64,000 nt of DNA from Azonexaceae bacterium (GTDB taxonomy: Bacteria > Pseudomonadota > Gammaproteobacteria > Burkholderiales > Rhodocyclaceae): the NCBI GenBank assembly GCA_013335535.1, contig JAAXVL010000005.1:144959-208958 (forward strand), given 5' to 3'. How positions within the stretch are numbered: position 1 is the stretch's first letter; each line of letters starts with the position of its first letter. Shown here in pieces: positions 26,844 through 36,410 of this stretch. Position numbers and translations under genes: made by a program. The notes under the pieces are model-generated. The model saw nothing but the letters and a program-made list of their open reading frames with translations, had not been told where the DNA came from and did no database searches.

Positions 26844-29104
26844 TGATTGCCCAGGAACTCGAAGTCAGCCTGCACATGGCCTTCGTCGAGGCGCGTCAAA
26901 AACGCCACGAGTTCATTACCGTCGAACATCTGCTGCTGGCGCTGATCGACAACCCATCTGCAGCCGAGGCCCTGCGCTCATGTGGCGCCAAGACCGATAC
27001 GCTGCGCAAAGACTTGACCAATTTCATCGACGAGCACACGCCGACGGTTTCCGGCGAGGATGACATCGATACGCAACCAACGCTCGGTTTCCAGCGCGTC
27101 ATCCAGCGCGCCATCCTGCACGTCCAGTCTTCGGGCAAAAAGGAAGTCAATGGCGCCAACGTCCTGGTTGCCATCTACGGCGAGAAGGATTCGCACGCCG
27201 TCTATTTCCTGCAAAAGCAGGGCGTAACGCGGCTCGACGTCGTCAATTACATTTCGCACGGCATCAGCAAGGTGCCGCAGCAACCGAAGGCCACGCCTGA
27301 AGGCGAAGTCGAGACCGACGGTGAAAAAGCGGAAGCCGGGCCGCTTGAACAATACACGATCAACCTCAACGCCCTCGCCTTGCAAGGCAAGATCGACCCA
27401 CTCATCGGCCGCGACAAGGAACTGGAGCGCGTCATCCAGACGCTGTGCCGCCGCCGCAAGAACAACCCGTTGCTGGTCGGCGAAGCTGGCGTCGGCAAGA
27501 CGGCCATTGCCGAAGGACTGGCCCGTAAGGTCGTCGAGGGGGATGTTCCGGAAATTCTGGCCAAGGCCAATGTCTATTCGCTGGACATGGGTTCGCTGCT
27601 GGCCGGCACCAAGTATCGCGGAGATTTCGAACAACGCCTGAAAGGCGTGCTCAAGGCGCTGCAGGACAACCCGCAAGCCATCCTGTTTATCGACGAAATT
27701 CATACTCTGATTGGCGCCGGTTCGGCTTCGGGCGGTACGCTCGATGCATCCAACCTGCTCAAGCCGGCCTTGTCGTCCGGTCAGCTCAAGTGCATCGGTG
27801 CCACGACCTATACCGAATTCCGCGGTATTTTCGAGAAGGACAGCGCCCTGTCCCGCCGCTTCCAGAAAATCGACGTCAATGAACCTTCAGTTGCCGAAAC
27901 CGTTGAAATCCTCAAGGGTCTGAAAGCCCGTTTCGAGGCCCACCATGGCATCAAGTATTCGGCCACGGCGATTTCGTCGGCGGTCGAACTGTCGGCCCGC
28001 TACATCACCGACCGGCATTTGCCGGACAAGGCGATTGACGTCATCGACGAAGCGGGTGCTGCCCAGCGCATCCTGCCCAAGTCGAAGCAGAAGAAGGTCA
28101 TCAACAAGACGGACATCGAGGAAATCGTCGCCAAGATTGCCCGCATTCCCTCGCAGCACGTCACGCTCGACGATCGCGGCGCGCTCAAGAATCTCGACCG
28201 CGACCTGAAGGCCGTCGTCTTCGGCCAGGACAAGGCAATCGATGCACTGGCCAAGGCTATCAAGATGGCACGCTCCGGTCTGGGCAACCCAGGCAAGCCG
28301 ATTGGCTCCTTCCTGTTCAGCGGCCCGACGGGTGTTGGCAAGACGGAAGTGGCCAAGCAACTGGCCTACTGCCTGGGCGTCGAACTGCTCCGTTTCGACA
28401 TGAGCGAGTATATGGAACGCCACGCGGTCTCCCGCTTGATTGGTGCGCCGCCGGGGTATGTCGGCTTTGAGCAAGGAGGCTTGCTGACCGAGGCAGTGAC
28501 CAAGAAGCCGTATTGCGTGCTGCTTCTCGACGAAATCGAGAAAGCTCATCCGGACATCTTCAACATCCTGCTGCAAGTCATGGACCACGGCACGCTGACC
28601 GACAACAACGGGCGCAAATCCGATTTCCGCAACGTGGTGATCATCATGACGACCAACGCCGGCGCTGCCGATCTGCAAAAATCGAGCATGGGCTTCACCA
28701 GTTCGAAGCAGACTGGCGACGAGATGGTCGAGATCAAGCGTCTGTTCACGCCGGAGTTCCGCAACCGCCTGGATGCCACGATTTCCTTCGGCCCGCTTGA
28801 CCACGAGGTCATCCTGCGCGTCGTCGACAAGTTCCTCATGCAACTGGAAGAGCAGTTGCACGAAAAGAAGGTGGAAGCCCATTTCACCGACGCCGTAAAG
28901 GAACTGCTCGCCGAAAAGGGTTTCGACCCGCTCATGGGCGCCCGCCCGATGGCACGTCTGATCCAGGACATCATCCGCTCGGCGCTGGCCGACGAGTTGC
29001 TGTTCGGCAAGCTGGCCAGCGGTGGCCGGGTCACGGTCGACCTCGACAAGGACGGCAAGATCAAGCTCGACTTCGAGGAAGAAAAAGCCGAAGCCACCGT
29101 CTGA
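26843..29104 (+). CDS. clpA: ATP-dependent Clp protease ATP-binding subunit ClpA
   Basis: A 753-residue double AAA+ unfoldase. Clp_N repeats occupy the first 145 residues. The first Walker A is GEAGVGKT (213-220) with Walker [14 protein letters not shown]. The second is GPTGVGKT (about 494-501) with [10 protein letters not shown]. The arrangement and lack of a long middle coiled coil indicate ClpA rather than ClpB. It is translationally coupled to clpS and followed by a terminator hairpin. Confidence 0.98.
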   Translation: MIAQELEVSLHMAFVEARQKRHEFITVEHLLLALIDNPSAAEALRSCGAKTDTLRKDLTNFIDEHTPTVSGEDDIDTQPTLGFQRVIQRAILHVQSSGKKEVNGANVLVAIYGEKDSHAVYFLQKQGVTRLDVVNYISHGISKVPQQPKATPEGEVETDGEKAEAGPLEQYTINLNALALQGKIDPLIGRDKELERVIQTLCRRRKNNPLLVGEAGVGKTAIAEGLARKVVEGDVPEILAKANVYSLDMGSLLAGTKYRGDFEQRLKGVLKALQDNPQAILFIDEIHTLIGAGSASGGTLDASNLLKPALSSGQLKCIGATTYTEFRGIFEKDSALSRRFQKIDVNEPSVAETVEILKGLKARFEAHHGIKYSATAISSAVELSARYITDRHLPDKAIDVIDEAGAAQRILPKSKQKKVINKTDIEEIVAKIARIPSQHVTLDDRGALKNLDRDLKAVVFGQDKAIDALAKAIKMARSGLGNPGKPIGSFLFSGPTGVGKTEVAKQLAYCLGVELLRFDMSEYMERHAVSRLIGAPPGYVGFEQGGLLTEAVTKKPYCVLLLDEIEKAHPDIFNILLQVMDHGTLTDNNGRKSDFRNVVIIMTTNAGAADLQKSSMGFTSSKQTGDEMVEIKRLFTPEFRNRLDATISFGPLDHEVILRVVDKFLMQLEEQLHEKKVEAHFTDAVKELLAEKGFDPLMGARPMARLIQDIIRSALADELLFGKLASGGRVTVDLDKDGKIKLDFEEEKAEATV

Positions 29105-29122
29105 CGATTGCCATCTACCCCG

Positions 29123-29153
29123 AAAGCCGTGCAACATTGCACGGCTTTTTTAT
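29123..29153 (+). terminator. Rho-independent terminator of clpSA
   Basis: AAAGCCGTGCAA pairs with TTGCACGGCTTT around a tiny loop and is followed by TTTTTATTTT. It lies about 20 bases after the clpA stop. Confidence 0.85.
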
Positions 29154-29168
29154 TTTGAGGACTCCAGC

Positions 29169-29660
29169 ATGACCTTCAAGACCCCTGATCTTTGCGACGA
29201 ATTCGAATCCGAACTGGGCAAAACTGTCCGCGTCGTCGCTCCGATGTTCCAGCGCTACGGTGGCTGCACAAGCTTTTCTGGCGAGATCGTCACGCTCAAG
29301 ATTTTTGAGGACAACTCACTGGTCCGCGAAGTATTTGGCGAGGATGGCAAGGGCAAGGTTCTCGTCATCGACGGTGGTGGCTCGCTGCGCTGCGCGCTGG
29401 TCGGCGACCAGTTGGCCATTCTGGCGGCAAAGAACGGCTGGGCCGGCGCCGTCGTCTACGGCTGCATCCGCGATTCGGGCGACATCAACGGCATCGATAT
29501 CGGCGTACGTGCACTCAACACCCATCCGCAAAAAACGCTCAAGAAAGGCGTGGGCGACAAGAATATCGCCGTCACCTTTGGCGGCGTGACTTTCAACCCA
29601 GGCGAATATCTTTACGCCGACGAGGATGGCGTCCTGGTCAGCAGCAAACCCTTGTGCTGA
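29169..29660 (+). CDS. RraA-like protein (regulator of RNase E / 4-hydroxy-4-methyl-2-oxoglutarate aldolase family)
   Basis: A 163-residue RraA-fold protein. Segments [27 protein letters not shown] and [20 protein letters not shown] are diagnostic. The G-x-x-R-D element matches both E. coli RraA, which inhibits RNase E, and the class II HMG/CHA aldolases, so the name alone does not decide the role. The start at 29169 follows TGAGGACTCC. It lies between clpA and aceA with its own downstream hairpin. Confidence 0.9.
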   Translation: MTFKTPDLCDEFESELGKTVRVVAPMFQRYGGCTSFSGEIVTLKIFEDNSLVREVFGEDGKGKVLVIDGGGSLRCALVGDQLAILAAKNGWAGAVVYGCIRDSGDINGIDIGVRALNTHPQKTLKKGVGDKNIAVTFGGVTFNPGEYLYADEDGVLVSSKPLC

Positions 29661-29689
29661 CGCAACGCAATTCCGTTTCACAAAACCAG

Positions 29690-29737
29690 ACAGCGTTTTA
29701 CATCGTGAAAAATTGACTGCAAAACGCTGTTTTTATT
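29690..29737 (+). terminator. Putative terminator after the RraA-like gene
   Basis: ACAGCGTTTT (29690-29699) pairs with AAAACGCTGT (29721-29730) around a 21-base loop, followed by TTTTATT. The large loop makes it a moderate candidate. Confidence 0.5.
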
Positions 29738-29756
29738 GAAAAACAAAATGTCTTAT

Positions 29757-29770
29757 GTCTTATATAAGAC
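29757..29770. promoter_or_regulatory. Palindromic operator candidate upstream of aceA
   Basis: GTCTTATATAAGAC is a perfect 14-bp palindrome ending three bases before the predicted -35 box of aceA. A close relative (12 of 14 positions) occurs upstream of aceB at 34401. This suggests a shared regulator of the glyoxylate shunt. Confidence 0.6.
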
Positions 29771-29772
29771 TA

Positions 29773-29801
29773 TTGCTGCCCTGCAAAAAAATAACTATAC
29801 T
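29773..29801 (+). promoter_or_regulatory. Predicted sigma-70 promoter of aceA
   Basis: TTGCTG (29773-29778) and TATACT (29796-29801) are 17 bases apart. The start point would be near 29808, leaving about 70 bases of leader before the aceA ATG. The palindrome immediately upstream is placed for an activator or for an overlapping repressor. Confidence 0.55.
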
Positions 29802-29877
29802 TTCTCCCATCGACGTTGCAGCATGAACACCCGGCCCAACGCCGCTACCCCCAAACCAAATCTCTGAGGAATTCACA

Positions 29878-31176
29878 ATGAGCACTCGCGAACAGCAAAT
29901 CGCCGCCCTCGAAAAAGACTGGGCTGAAAACCCCCGCTGGAAAGGCATCAAGCGCGGTTACTCCGCTGCTGACGTCGTCCGTCTGCGCGGTTCTTTCCAG
30001 GTCGAGCATACCCTTGCCCGCCGCGGCGCCGAAAAGCTGTGGGATCTGGTCAACAACACCCCCTACGTCAACTGTCTGGGCGCCCTGACCGGCGGTCAAG
30101 CTGTTCAGCAAGCCAAGGCTGGCATCAAGGCCATCTACCTGTCCGGCTGGCAAGTTGCTGCTGACAACAACGAATACGCCGCCATGTACCCGGACCAGTC
30201 CCTGTACCCGGTTGACTCCGTACCGAAGGTTGTCGAGCGTATCAACAATGCCTTCAACCGCGCCGACGAAATCCAGTGGTCCAAGAACATCAACGCTGGC
30301 GATGCTGGCCACGTCGAATACCACCTGCCGATCGTTGCTGACGCTGAAGCCGGTTTCGGCGGCGTGCTGAACGCCTACGAACTGATGAAGGCCATGATCC
30401 GCGCTGGCGCTGCCGGCGTGCATTGGGAAGATCAACTGGCTTCCGTCAAGAAGTGCGGCCACATGGGCGGCAAGGTTCTGGTTCCGACCACCGAAGCCAT
30501 CCAGAAGCTGATCGCGGCCCGTATGGCTGCCGACGTCTATGGCGTGCCGACTCTGGTTATCGCCCGTACCGATGCCGAAGCTGCTGACCTACTGACCTCC
30601 GACTACGACGCAAACGACAAGCCGTTCCTGACCGGCGAGCGCACTGCTGAAGGCTTCTACAAGACCAAGAAGGGTCTGGACCAGGCCATCTCCCGCGCCA
30701 TCGCTTACGCTGACTACGCCGACCTGGTGTGGTGCGAAACCGGTACGCCGGATCTGGAATTTGCCCGCAAGTTCGCCGAAGCCGTGCATAAGGTTCACCC
30801 GGGCAAGATGTTGGCCTACAACTGTTCGCCTTCCTTCAACTGGAAGAAGAACCTCGACGACGCCACCATTGCCAAGTTCCAGAAGGAACTGGGCGCCATG
30901 GGCTACAAGTATCAGTTCATCACCCTCGCTGGCATCCACAACATGTGGTACCACATGTTCGACCTGGCCCAGGACTACGCCAAGCGCGGCATGTCGGCCT
31001 ACGTCGAGAAGGTTCAGGAGCCGGAATTCGCTGCCCGCGACCGTGGCTACACCTTCGTCTCGCACCAGCAGGAAGTCGGCACCGGTTACTTCGACGACGT
31101 CACCACCGTGATCCAGGGTGGCAAGTCCAGCGTTACCGCGCTGACCGGCTCGACCGAAGAAGAACAGTTCCACTAA
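29878..31176 (+). CDS. aceA: Isocitrate lyase
   Basis: AceA cleaves isocitrate to glyoxylate and succinate, the first step of the glyoxylate shunt. The catalytic motif [10 protein letters not shown] has its cysteine at residue 193. N-terminal [18 protein letters not shown] and [12 protein letters not shown] are also diagnostic. At 432 residues it is the short bacterial form. A strong ribosome-binding site (TGAGGAATTCACA) precedes the ATG. It is followed by a terminator hairpin. aceB is 3.3 kb away on the same strand rather than adjacent. Confidence 0.98.
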   Translation: MSTREQQIAALEKDWAENPRWKGIKRGYSAADVVRLRGSFQVEHTLARRGAEKLWDLVNNTPYVNCLGALTGGQAVQQAKAGIKAIYLSGWQVAADNNEYAAMYPDQSLYPVDSVPKVVERINNAFNRADEIQWSKNINAGDAGHVEYHLPIVADAEAGFGGVLNAYELMKAMIRAGAAGVHWEDQLASVKKCGHMGGKVLVPTTEAIQKLIAARMAADVYGVPTLVIARTDAEAADLLTSDYDANDKPFLTGERTAEGFYKTKKGLDQAISRAIAYADYADLVWCETGTPDLEFARKFAEAVHKVHPGKMLAYNCSPSFNWKKNLDDATIAKFQKELGAMGYKYQFITLAGIHNMWYHMFDLAQDYAKRGMSAYVEKVQEPEFAARDRGYTFVSHQQEVGTGYFDDVTTVIQGGKSSVTALTGSTEEEQFH

Positions 31177-31221
31177 GAAGCTCACCGCTTTGAATTGCCG
31201 CCTGACCGGGCGGCAAGCGAA

Positions 31222-31251
31222 GGCCGACACCCACAAGGTGTCGGCCTTTTT
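31222..31251 (+). terminator. Rho-independent terminator of aceA
   Basis: GGCCGACACC pairs with GGTGTCGGCC around CACAA and is followed by TTTTTC. It is a strong candidate, 45 bases after the aceA stop. Confidence 0.9.
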
Positions 31252-31336
31252 CATTCACCTTCCATATTCTTATATTCTCAAGTTATTACCTTCGGCATAC
31301 AATGCACTTGCTAATACTAAAAATATCGGAAATATC

Positions 31337-32992
31337 ATGACCAACATCTCTGTTCGTGCACGTCTTTTCGCACTTGTTCTCGGTATGGCCGCTTTGCTTG
31401 CCGTTGTTGGCGGCATGGGGTTTTACGCTACAGGTTCGGCCATTAACGATTTGCAAGAAACCTATGAGCAGCAAACGATTCCGATGCGCGAAGTGGCTCG
31501 CCTGCGGCGCCTTATCGTTGAAAACGAGAGCCATGTATTTCGCGCTTTCCAGCATAACCCGGCATTCGATTACGCCAAATTGCACAACCATGCGGTCACT
31601 GAGCATACCGACAATATCGAAAAAAATATCAAATTAGCCGACGAGACCTGGAAGGATTTGATTCCGCATCTTGATCCGGCCAGTCAGGAAACGAAGTTGG
31701 CCAAGGAAATTCAACCGCTGTACGAAAATTTCGTCAGCGAAGTCCTGCGCCCGGTTGCCGCTCGCCTGAAGGCCGGCGACTTCACGACGGAAAGCGTCGC
31801 CACCTTCCTGAAGGCCAATGCCAGCTACGGCGCCAAGATGAACCGGGCTTTCCTCGAACTGGCCGAAGCTCAGCAGAACGCGGTCAAGATGCACTACGAG
31901 AATTCGCTGGCCAATGCCACCCGTCTGCGCAACCTGTCGATCACGATCATCGTCGTCGGAAGTGCATTGAGTCTGCTACTTGCCTTCCTGACCATTCGTT
32001 CAGTCGTCGGCCCGCTCAACGAGATGCGGTCGGTCATTGACCGTGCCGCCAACCAGAATGACTTTACTGGCAGCATCAATGTTAGCGGCCACAACGAAAT
32101 TGCCGATACCGCACAGTCCTTCAACACCATGATGGCGACGTTGCGCACCAGCCTGACCGATCTCAAGCAAAACATGATCAGCGTCGATGATGCCCTGATG
32201 ACGCTGGCAACCTCGTCCGACCAGGCGGCCAGGGCATCGATGAGCACCAGCGAAGCGGCTTCGGCCATGGCGGCCTCGGTCGAGGAAATGTCGGTCAGCA
32301 TCACCTCCGTTTCGGCGAGCACCAACGAGGCACTGAATATTTCCGAATCGGCCGGACAAAGTGCCGAAACCGGGGGCAAGGTAATCGACAGCACCGTCAC
32401 CGAAATCGAAAAGATTGCGGTCGTCATCGATCAAGTCAGCGGCACCATCAAGGCGCTGGGCGAAAGCTCCGATCGCATTTCGTCGGTGGTCCAGGTCATC
32501 CGCGATGTCGCCGACCAGACCAACCTGCTCGCCCTGAACGCCGCCATCGAAGCCGCTCGCGCCGGTGAGGCCGGCCGCGGGTTTGCTGTCGTTGCCGACG
32601 AAGTGCGCAAACTGGCTGAGCGCACCTCGACAGCAACGGGCGAAATCGCCGCCATGATCAACAACATCCAGACCTGTTCGCGCTCGGCGGTCGACAACAT
32701 GGAGCACACCGTCACGCAGGTGGGCCGGGGAACGCAACAAGCGCAGGAAGCTGGACAGGCCATCGTTTCCATCCGCGAAGGCTCGGCCCAGGTGGTGCGA
32801 GTGGTTCACGATATTGCCGACGCCATGTCCGAGCAGGGTGCTGCAAGCCAGGACATTGCGCGTCGGGTGGAAAATGTCGCCCAGGCGTCCGAGGAAAGCA
32901 GCGCCAGCGTTCAGCAGGCCGCCAACGCTGTTCGCAATATTCGCGAAACATCGGCCCGCATGCGGGCAACGGCCGAGCGCTTCAAGGTATAA
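31337..32992 (+). CDS. Methyl-accepting chemotaxis protein
   Basis: A 551-residue chemoreceptor. The first membrane helix is at about residues 9-30. A periplasmic four-helix-bundle sensor (about 31-195, HEAD-like) follows, then a second helix ([20 protein letters not shown]) and a HAMP domain. The C-terminal signalling domain ends with the conserved hairpin tip ([20 protein letters not shown], then [18 protein letters not shown]). The ATG at 31337 starts the first helix correctly. The ligand is unknown. Proximity to aceA does not by itself show what it senses. A terminator follows. Confidence 0.95.
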   Translation: MTNISVRARLFALVLGMAALLAVVGGMGFYATGSAINDLQETYEQQTIPMREVARLRRLIVENESHVFRAFQHNPAFDYAKLHNHAVTEHTDNIEKNIKLADETWKDLIPHLDPASQETKLAKEIQPLYENFVSEVLRPVAARLKAGDFTTESVATFLKANASYGAKMNRAFLELAEAQQNAVKMHYENSLANATRLRNLSITIIVVGSALSLLLAFLTIRSVVGPLNEMRSVIDRAANQNDFTGSINVSGHNEIADTAQSFNTMMATLRTSLTDLKQNMISVDDALMTLATSSDQAARASMSTSEAASAMAASVEEMSVSITSVSASTNEALNISESAGQSAETGGKVIDSTVTEIEKIAVVIDQVSGTIKALGESSDRISSVVQVIRDVADQTNLLALNAAIEAARAGEAGRGFAVVADEVRKLAERTSTATGEIAAMINNIQTCSRSAVDNMEHTVTQVGRGTQQAQEAGQAIVSIREGSAQVVRVVHDIADAMSEQGAASQDIARRVENVAQASEESSASVQQAANAVRNIRETSARMRATAERFKV

Positions 32993-33012
32993 GCAAGCCG
33001 CCAGACAGCAAG

Positions 33013-33044
33013 GGCCGACTCATTGCGAAAGTCGGCCTTTTTTT
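33013..33044 (+). terminator. Rho-independent terminator of the chemoreceptor gene
   Basis: GGCCGACT (33013-33020) pairs with AGTCGGCC (33030-33037), followed by seven T residues. It lies 20 bases after the stop codon and just before a dispersed repeat copy. Confidence 0.8.
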
Positions 33045-33060
33045 GGTCCGAACGGCCATT

Positions 33061-33097
33061 TCCACGGTCAACCGGAAAAAATGTCCAAAAATCGAAC
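33061..33097 (-). repeat. Dispersed CCGGTTGACCGTGG element, copy 4
   Basis: On the minus strand it reads TTTTTGGACATTTTTT and then CCGGTTGACCGTGGA. It sits at a convergent junction, between the chemoreceptor terminator and the 3' end of the DUF454 gene. Confidence 0.85.
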
Positions 33098-33102
33098 GCC
33101 CA

Positions 33103-33468
33103 TCAAACCGATGGTCGCGTCCACATCCAGCCCAGCACCACGACGGCAACCGCCAGCGGTACGTAAAGCCAGGGCTCGGGCAGCGTCAGGCAGCCACCGA
33201 CGACGCTGATCGCCATGAGCACCGTTGCCAGACGCTTGGCGACGAGCGGAATGGCGCCATGGTCGCGCCAGGCGCGGATGGCCGGCCCGGCGGTCGGATG
33301 GGCCAGCAGCCTGGCCTCCCACTCCGGGTGAGAACGGGCGAAGAAATAACCGGCGAGGATCAGGAAAGGCGTCGTCGGCAGCAGGGGCAGCACAGCACCA
33401 ATCACGCCCAGGACCACGCACAACAAGCCGAGGCCGCGATAGACGGGCGTTTTCAACGCAATTCCCAA
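33103..33468 (-). CDS. DUF454 (YbaN) family membrane protein
   Basis: A 121-residue protein with three membrane helices and the family hallmark LPLLPTTPFLILAGYFFARSHPE. YbaN-like proteins have no established function. The start at 33468 (MGIALKTPVYRGLGLL) overlaps the upstream LysR gene by 16 bases, so the two are co-transcribed. It ends next to a dispersed repeat. Confidence 0.9.
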   Translation of the reverse strand: MGIALKTPVYRGLGLLCVVLGVIGAVLPLLPTTPFLILAGYFFARSHPEWEARLLAHPTAGPAIRAWRDHGAIPLVAKRLATVLMAISVVGGCLTLPEPWLYVPLAVAVVVLGWMWTRPSV

Positions 33469-34355
33469 TAGCTCGGCCGGCTGTAGGTTTCCTTGAGCAG
33501 ATCGATGAACAGCCGCACGCGCAGCGGTAGGTGCCGACGCTGTGGAAAGACGGCATAGATACCCATGGGCGGCGCCTGCCAGGCGTCAAGCACCGAGGTC
33601 AGCGTGCCCTCCTTGAGATCCTGCCCAACCTCCCATAGCGAGCGCCAGGCCAGGCCGCGGCCAGCCAGCGCCCATTCATGCAGCACCGCACCATCGTTGC
33701 ATTCGAAGCTGCCGCCGACCTTGATGGTATCGATCTGGGCGCTCTCCGGGTCGCGAAAAACCCAGCCGCGCTGCTGGCCGAGCGACAGGCATTCGTGGTT
33801 GGCCAGATCGGCCGGCTGACGCGGCACGCCGTGGGCAACCAGATAAGCCGGGCTGGCAACGACCATCCGGCGCATTTCGCCGAGGCGGACGCTGATCAGG
33901 CTGGAGTCGGTCAATTCGCCGATGCGGATGGCGCAATCGATGTTTTCATTGACCAGATCGACCAGACGGTCGCTCAGGTTCAGATTTACCCGCACTTCCG
34001 GGTTGGTCAGCATGAAGTCGCCGACCAGCGGCGCGACATGCCGCCGGCCGAAGCCAGAAGGCGCCGAGACGCGCAACTGGCCGCTGGCCCGCACGCTACC
34101 GAGCGACACCGCCGCCTCGGCATTGGCCAGATCGTTGAGCGTTTTCTGGCAGTCCTCGAGAAATGCCTGGCCCTCGAACGTGATGGTCAGCTTGCGCGTG
34201 GTGCGCAGCAATAATTTGACCCCGAGACGCGCTTCGAGCGCGTCGAGGCGCCGACCGATAATCGCCGGCGTGACGCCCTCGACCCTTGCCGCAGCGGAGA
34301 GACTGCCCCGAGTAGCGGCCGAAACGAAGGCTTCAATCTGTTTTAGGCGGTCCAT
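33453..34355 (-). CDS. LysR-family transcriptional regulator
   Basis: A 300-residue LysR regulator of the CrgA-like subgroup. The winged helix-turn-helix is at residues 4-62 (MDRLKQIEAFVSAATRGSLS, then AAARVEGVTPAIIGRRLDAL). A periplasmic-binding-protein-like effector domain follows. It is divergent from aceB with 113 bases between them, which makes aceB a natural target candidate. However, LysR proteins of this subgroup often regulate unrelated neighbours. It overlaps the DUF454 gene. Confidence 0.95.
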   Translation of the reverse strand: MDRLKQIEAFVSAATRGSLSAAARVEGVTPAIIGRRLDALEARLGVKLLLRTTRKLTITFEGQAFLEDCQKTLNDLANAEAAVSLGSVRASGQLRVSAPSGFGRRHVAPLVGDFMLTNPEVRVNLNLSDRLVDLVNENIDCAIRIGELTDSSLISVRLGEMRRMVVASPAYLVAHGVPRQPADLANHECLSLGQQRGWVFRDPESAQIDTIKVGGSFECNDGAVLHEWALAGRGLAWRSLWEVGQDLKEGTLTSVLDAWQAPPMGIYAVFPQRRHLPLRVRLFIDLLKETYSRPSYWELR

Positions 34356-34400
34356 TTGATACTTAAAGTAAAAGATGAATTGATTCTATCCGTCTTTCAA

Positions 34401-34414
34401 GTCTTATAGAAGAG
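34401..34414. promoter_or_regulatory. Operator candidate upstream of aceB
   Basis: GTCTTATAGAAGAG matches 12 of 14 positions of the palindrome upstream of aceA. It lies 55 bases before the aceB ATG, between aceB and the divergent lysR gene. Confidence 0.5.
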
Positions 34415-34468
34415 TCATAGAATTCGCTGCAGCGCAACATCCATTCATCCTTTATTCAGGAGTTCCTC

Positions 34469-36067
34469 ATGGCCCTCAATCTGCCGCAAGGCGTGCAAAT
34501 CACCGGTCCGATCAAGCCGGGTTACGAATCCGTTCTGACCTTCGAAGCCCTCGAACTGGTCGCCAAGCTGCACCGCGCCTGCGAAGCGCGCCGCCAGGAA
34601 CTGCTCAAGGCCCGCGTTGCCCGTCAGGCCCGCATCGATGCTGGCGAAATGCCCGACTTCCTGCCGGAAACGGCCCACATCCGCGCCGGCGACTGGAAGG
34701 TCGCCCCGGTACCGCCGGCCCTGCACTGCCGTCGCGTCGAAATCACCGGCCCGGTCGAAGCCAAGATGATCATCAACGCCTTCAACTCCGGCGCTGACTC
34801 CTACATGACCGACTTCGAGGATTCCAATTCCCCGAACTGGGACAACCAGATTCAGGGCCAGATCAACCTGTACAAGGCGATCCGCCGCGAACTCTCGTTC
34901 AAGGGCGACAACGGCAAGGAATACAAGCTCAACGACAAGATCGCCACCCTGCAGATCCGTCCGCGCGGCTGGCACCTCGACGAAAAGCACGTGCTCGTTG
35001 ACGGCCAGCGCGTCGGCGGCGGCATTTTCGACTTCGCCGTCGTCTTCTTCCACAACGCCAAGGAACAGATCGCCCGCGGCGCCGGCCCCTTCTTCTACCT
35101 GCCGAAGATGGAAAGCCACCTCGAAGCCCGCCTGTGGAACGACATCTTCGTCATGGCCCAGGATCACATCGGCCTGCCGCAGGGCACCATCAAGGCCACC
35201 GTGCTGGTCGAAACCATCCTCGCTACCTTCGAGATGGAAGAAATCCTCTACGAACTGCGCGAGCACTCGGCTGGCCTCAATGCCGGTCGCTGGGACTACA
35301 TCTTCTCCTGCATCAAGAAGTTCAAGAAGAACAAGGACTTCTGCCTGGCCCAGCGCGGCGCCATCACCATGGAAGTGCCCTTCATGCGCTCCTATGCCCT
35401 GGCGCTCGTCCAGGCCTGCCACAAGCGTGGCGCCCCAGCGATGGGCGGCATGTCGGCCCTGATCCCGATCAAGAACGACCCGGTCGCCAACGAAAAGGCA
35501 TTGGCCGGCATCCGTCACGACAAGACCCGCGACGCCAACGACGGCTACGACGGCGGCTGGGTGGCTCACCCGGGCCTCGTGCCGATCGCCATGGAAGAGT
35601 TCGTCAAGGTCCTCGGCGACAAGCCGAACCAGTTCGGCAAGCAGGTCGAAGGCAAGTTCGGCCCGGCCCAGTGGCTTGATTTCAAGCCGGAACAGCCGAT
35701 CACCGAAGCCGGCCTGCGCAACAACATCAACGTCGGCATCCATTACCTCGGCTCCTGGCTGGCCGGCAACGGCTGCGTACCCATCCACAACCTGATGGAA
35801 GATGCGGCCACGGCTGAAATCTCCCGTTCGCAAGTATGGCAGTGGGTCGTTTCGCCGAAGGGCATTCTCGACGACGGCCGCAAGGTCACCGAAGAAATGG
35901 TCCGCCCGATGATTGCCGAAGAGCTGGCCAAGGTGAAGGCGACTGTCTCGGCCCAGGGCGAAGACACCGCCAGCTACGATCAGGCCGCCGTCATCTTTGA
36001 CAAGATGTCGCTGACCCCGGACTACCCGGAATTCCTGACCCTGCCGCTGTACGAAGCGATGGAGTAA
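34469..36067 (+). CDS. aceB: Malate synthase A
   Basis: AceB condenses glyoxylate with acetyl-CoA to malate, completing the glyoxylate shunt. The family signature REHSAGLNAGRWDYIF lies near residue 270. The N-terminus (MALNLPQGVQITGPIKPGYE) and 532-residue length place it in the A form. A ribosome-binding site (CAGGAGTTCCTC) precedes the ATG. A long open frame on the opposite strand is a codon-bias shadow. A hairpin terminator follows. Confidence 0.98.
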   Translation: MALNLPQGVQITGPIKPGYESVLTFEALELVAKLHRACEARRQELLKARVARQARIDAGEMPDFLPETAHIRAGDWKVAPVPPALHCRRVEITGPVEAKMIINAFNSGADSYMTDFEDSNSPNWDNQIQGQINLYKAIRRELSFKGDNGKEYKLNDKIATLQIRPRGWHLDEKHVLVDGQRVGGGIFDFAVVFFHNAKEQIARGAGPFFYLPKMESHLEARLWNDIFVMAQDHIGLPQGTIKATVLVETILATFEMEEILYELREHSAGLNAGRWDYIFSCIKKFKKNKDFCLAQRGAITMEVPFMRSYALALVQACHKRGAPAMGGMSALIPIKNDPVANEKALAGIRHDKTRDANDGYDGGWVAHPGLVPIAMEEFVKVLGDKPNQFGKQVEGKFGPAQWLDFKPEQPITEAGLRNNINVGIHYLGSWLAGNGCVPIHNLMEDAATAEISRSQVWQWVVSPKGILDDGRKVTEEMVRPMIAEELAKVKATVSAQGEDTASYDQAAVIFDKMSLTPDYPEFLTLPLYEAME

Positions 36068-36120
36068 AGCAGTACCCGGAACACGGTGCGAAGACACCCG
36101 ACTCCGACAGAGAACGAAGA

Positions 36121-36148
36121 AGCGCCGGGGCAACCCGGCGCTTTTTTG
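36121..36148 (+). terminator. Rho-independent terminator of aceB
   Basis: AGCGCCGGG pairs with CCCGGCGCT around GCAA, a stable tetraloop, and is followed by TTTTTTG. Confidence 0.9.
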
Positions 36149-36193
36149 TTGACCACGAAACAGATGCGCCCGACTCGTTCGCGGCGCGCCGAC

Positions 36194-36233
36194 TTCCACG
36201 GTCAACCGGAAAAATGAGGCAAAAACTGCAACT
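36194..36233 (-). repeat. Dispersed CCGGTTGACCGTGG element, copy 5
   Basis: On the minus strand the AT-rich tail (GTTTTTGCCTCATTTTT) leads into CCGGTTGACCGTGGAA. It lies in the 343-base gap between aceB and the diguanylate cyclase gene, after the aceB terminator. That gap otherwise holds only an FNR-like site and presumably the cyclase promoter. Confidence 0.85.
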
Positions 36234-36291
36234 CGATTCATCATTTTTTGATGATATTCAAGCCCTTGTAGGCTCCGGATCGCCTCGCAGG

Positions 36292-36305
36292 TTGACCTTG
36301 ATCAA
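36292..36305 (-). promoter_or_regulatory. FNR/Dnr-type binding site upstream of the diguanylate cyclase gene
   Basis: The plus strand reads TTGACCTTGATCAA. Its complement is TTGAT-N4-GTCAA, the form I know for FNR/Dnr sites in denitrifying proteobacteria. It is centred about 112 bases before the GTG at 36411. A start point near 36338-36340 would put it at the usual -41.5 activation position, but the -10 box there (CAAAAT) is poor. Confidence 0.5.
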
Positions 36306-36410
36306 ACAAGCTTTGATCTCCTAGTCAAAATGGCTTAGTCCAAGTTGCCTCGCCTAGGCCTTAAGCCATAATCACGCTCTGAAAATTTCGCCCAAGCTGG
36401 AAATAGAGCC

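Noticed and set aside
36289..36300. GGTTGACC near 36290 as a further element copy
   Set aside because: Neither flank matches the element. The bases fit an FNR-type site (TTGAC-N4-ATCAA) instead.
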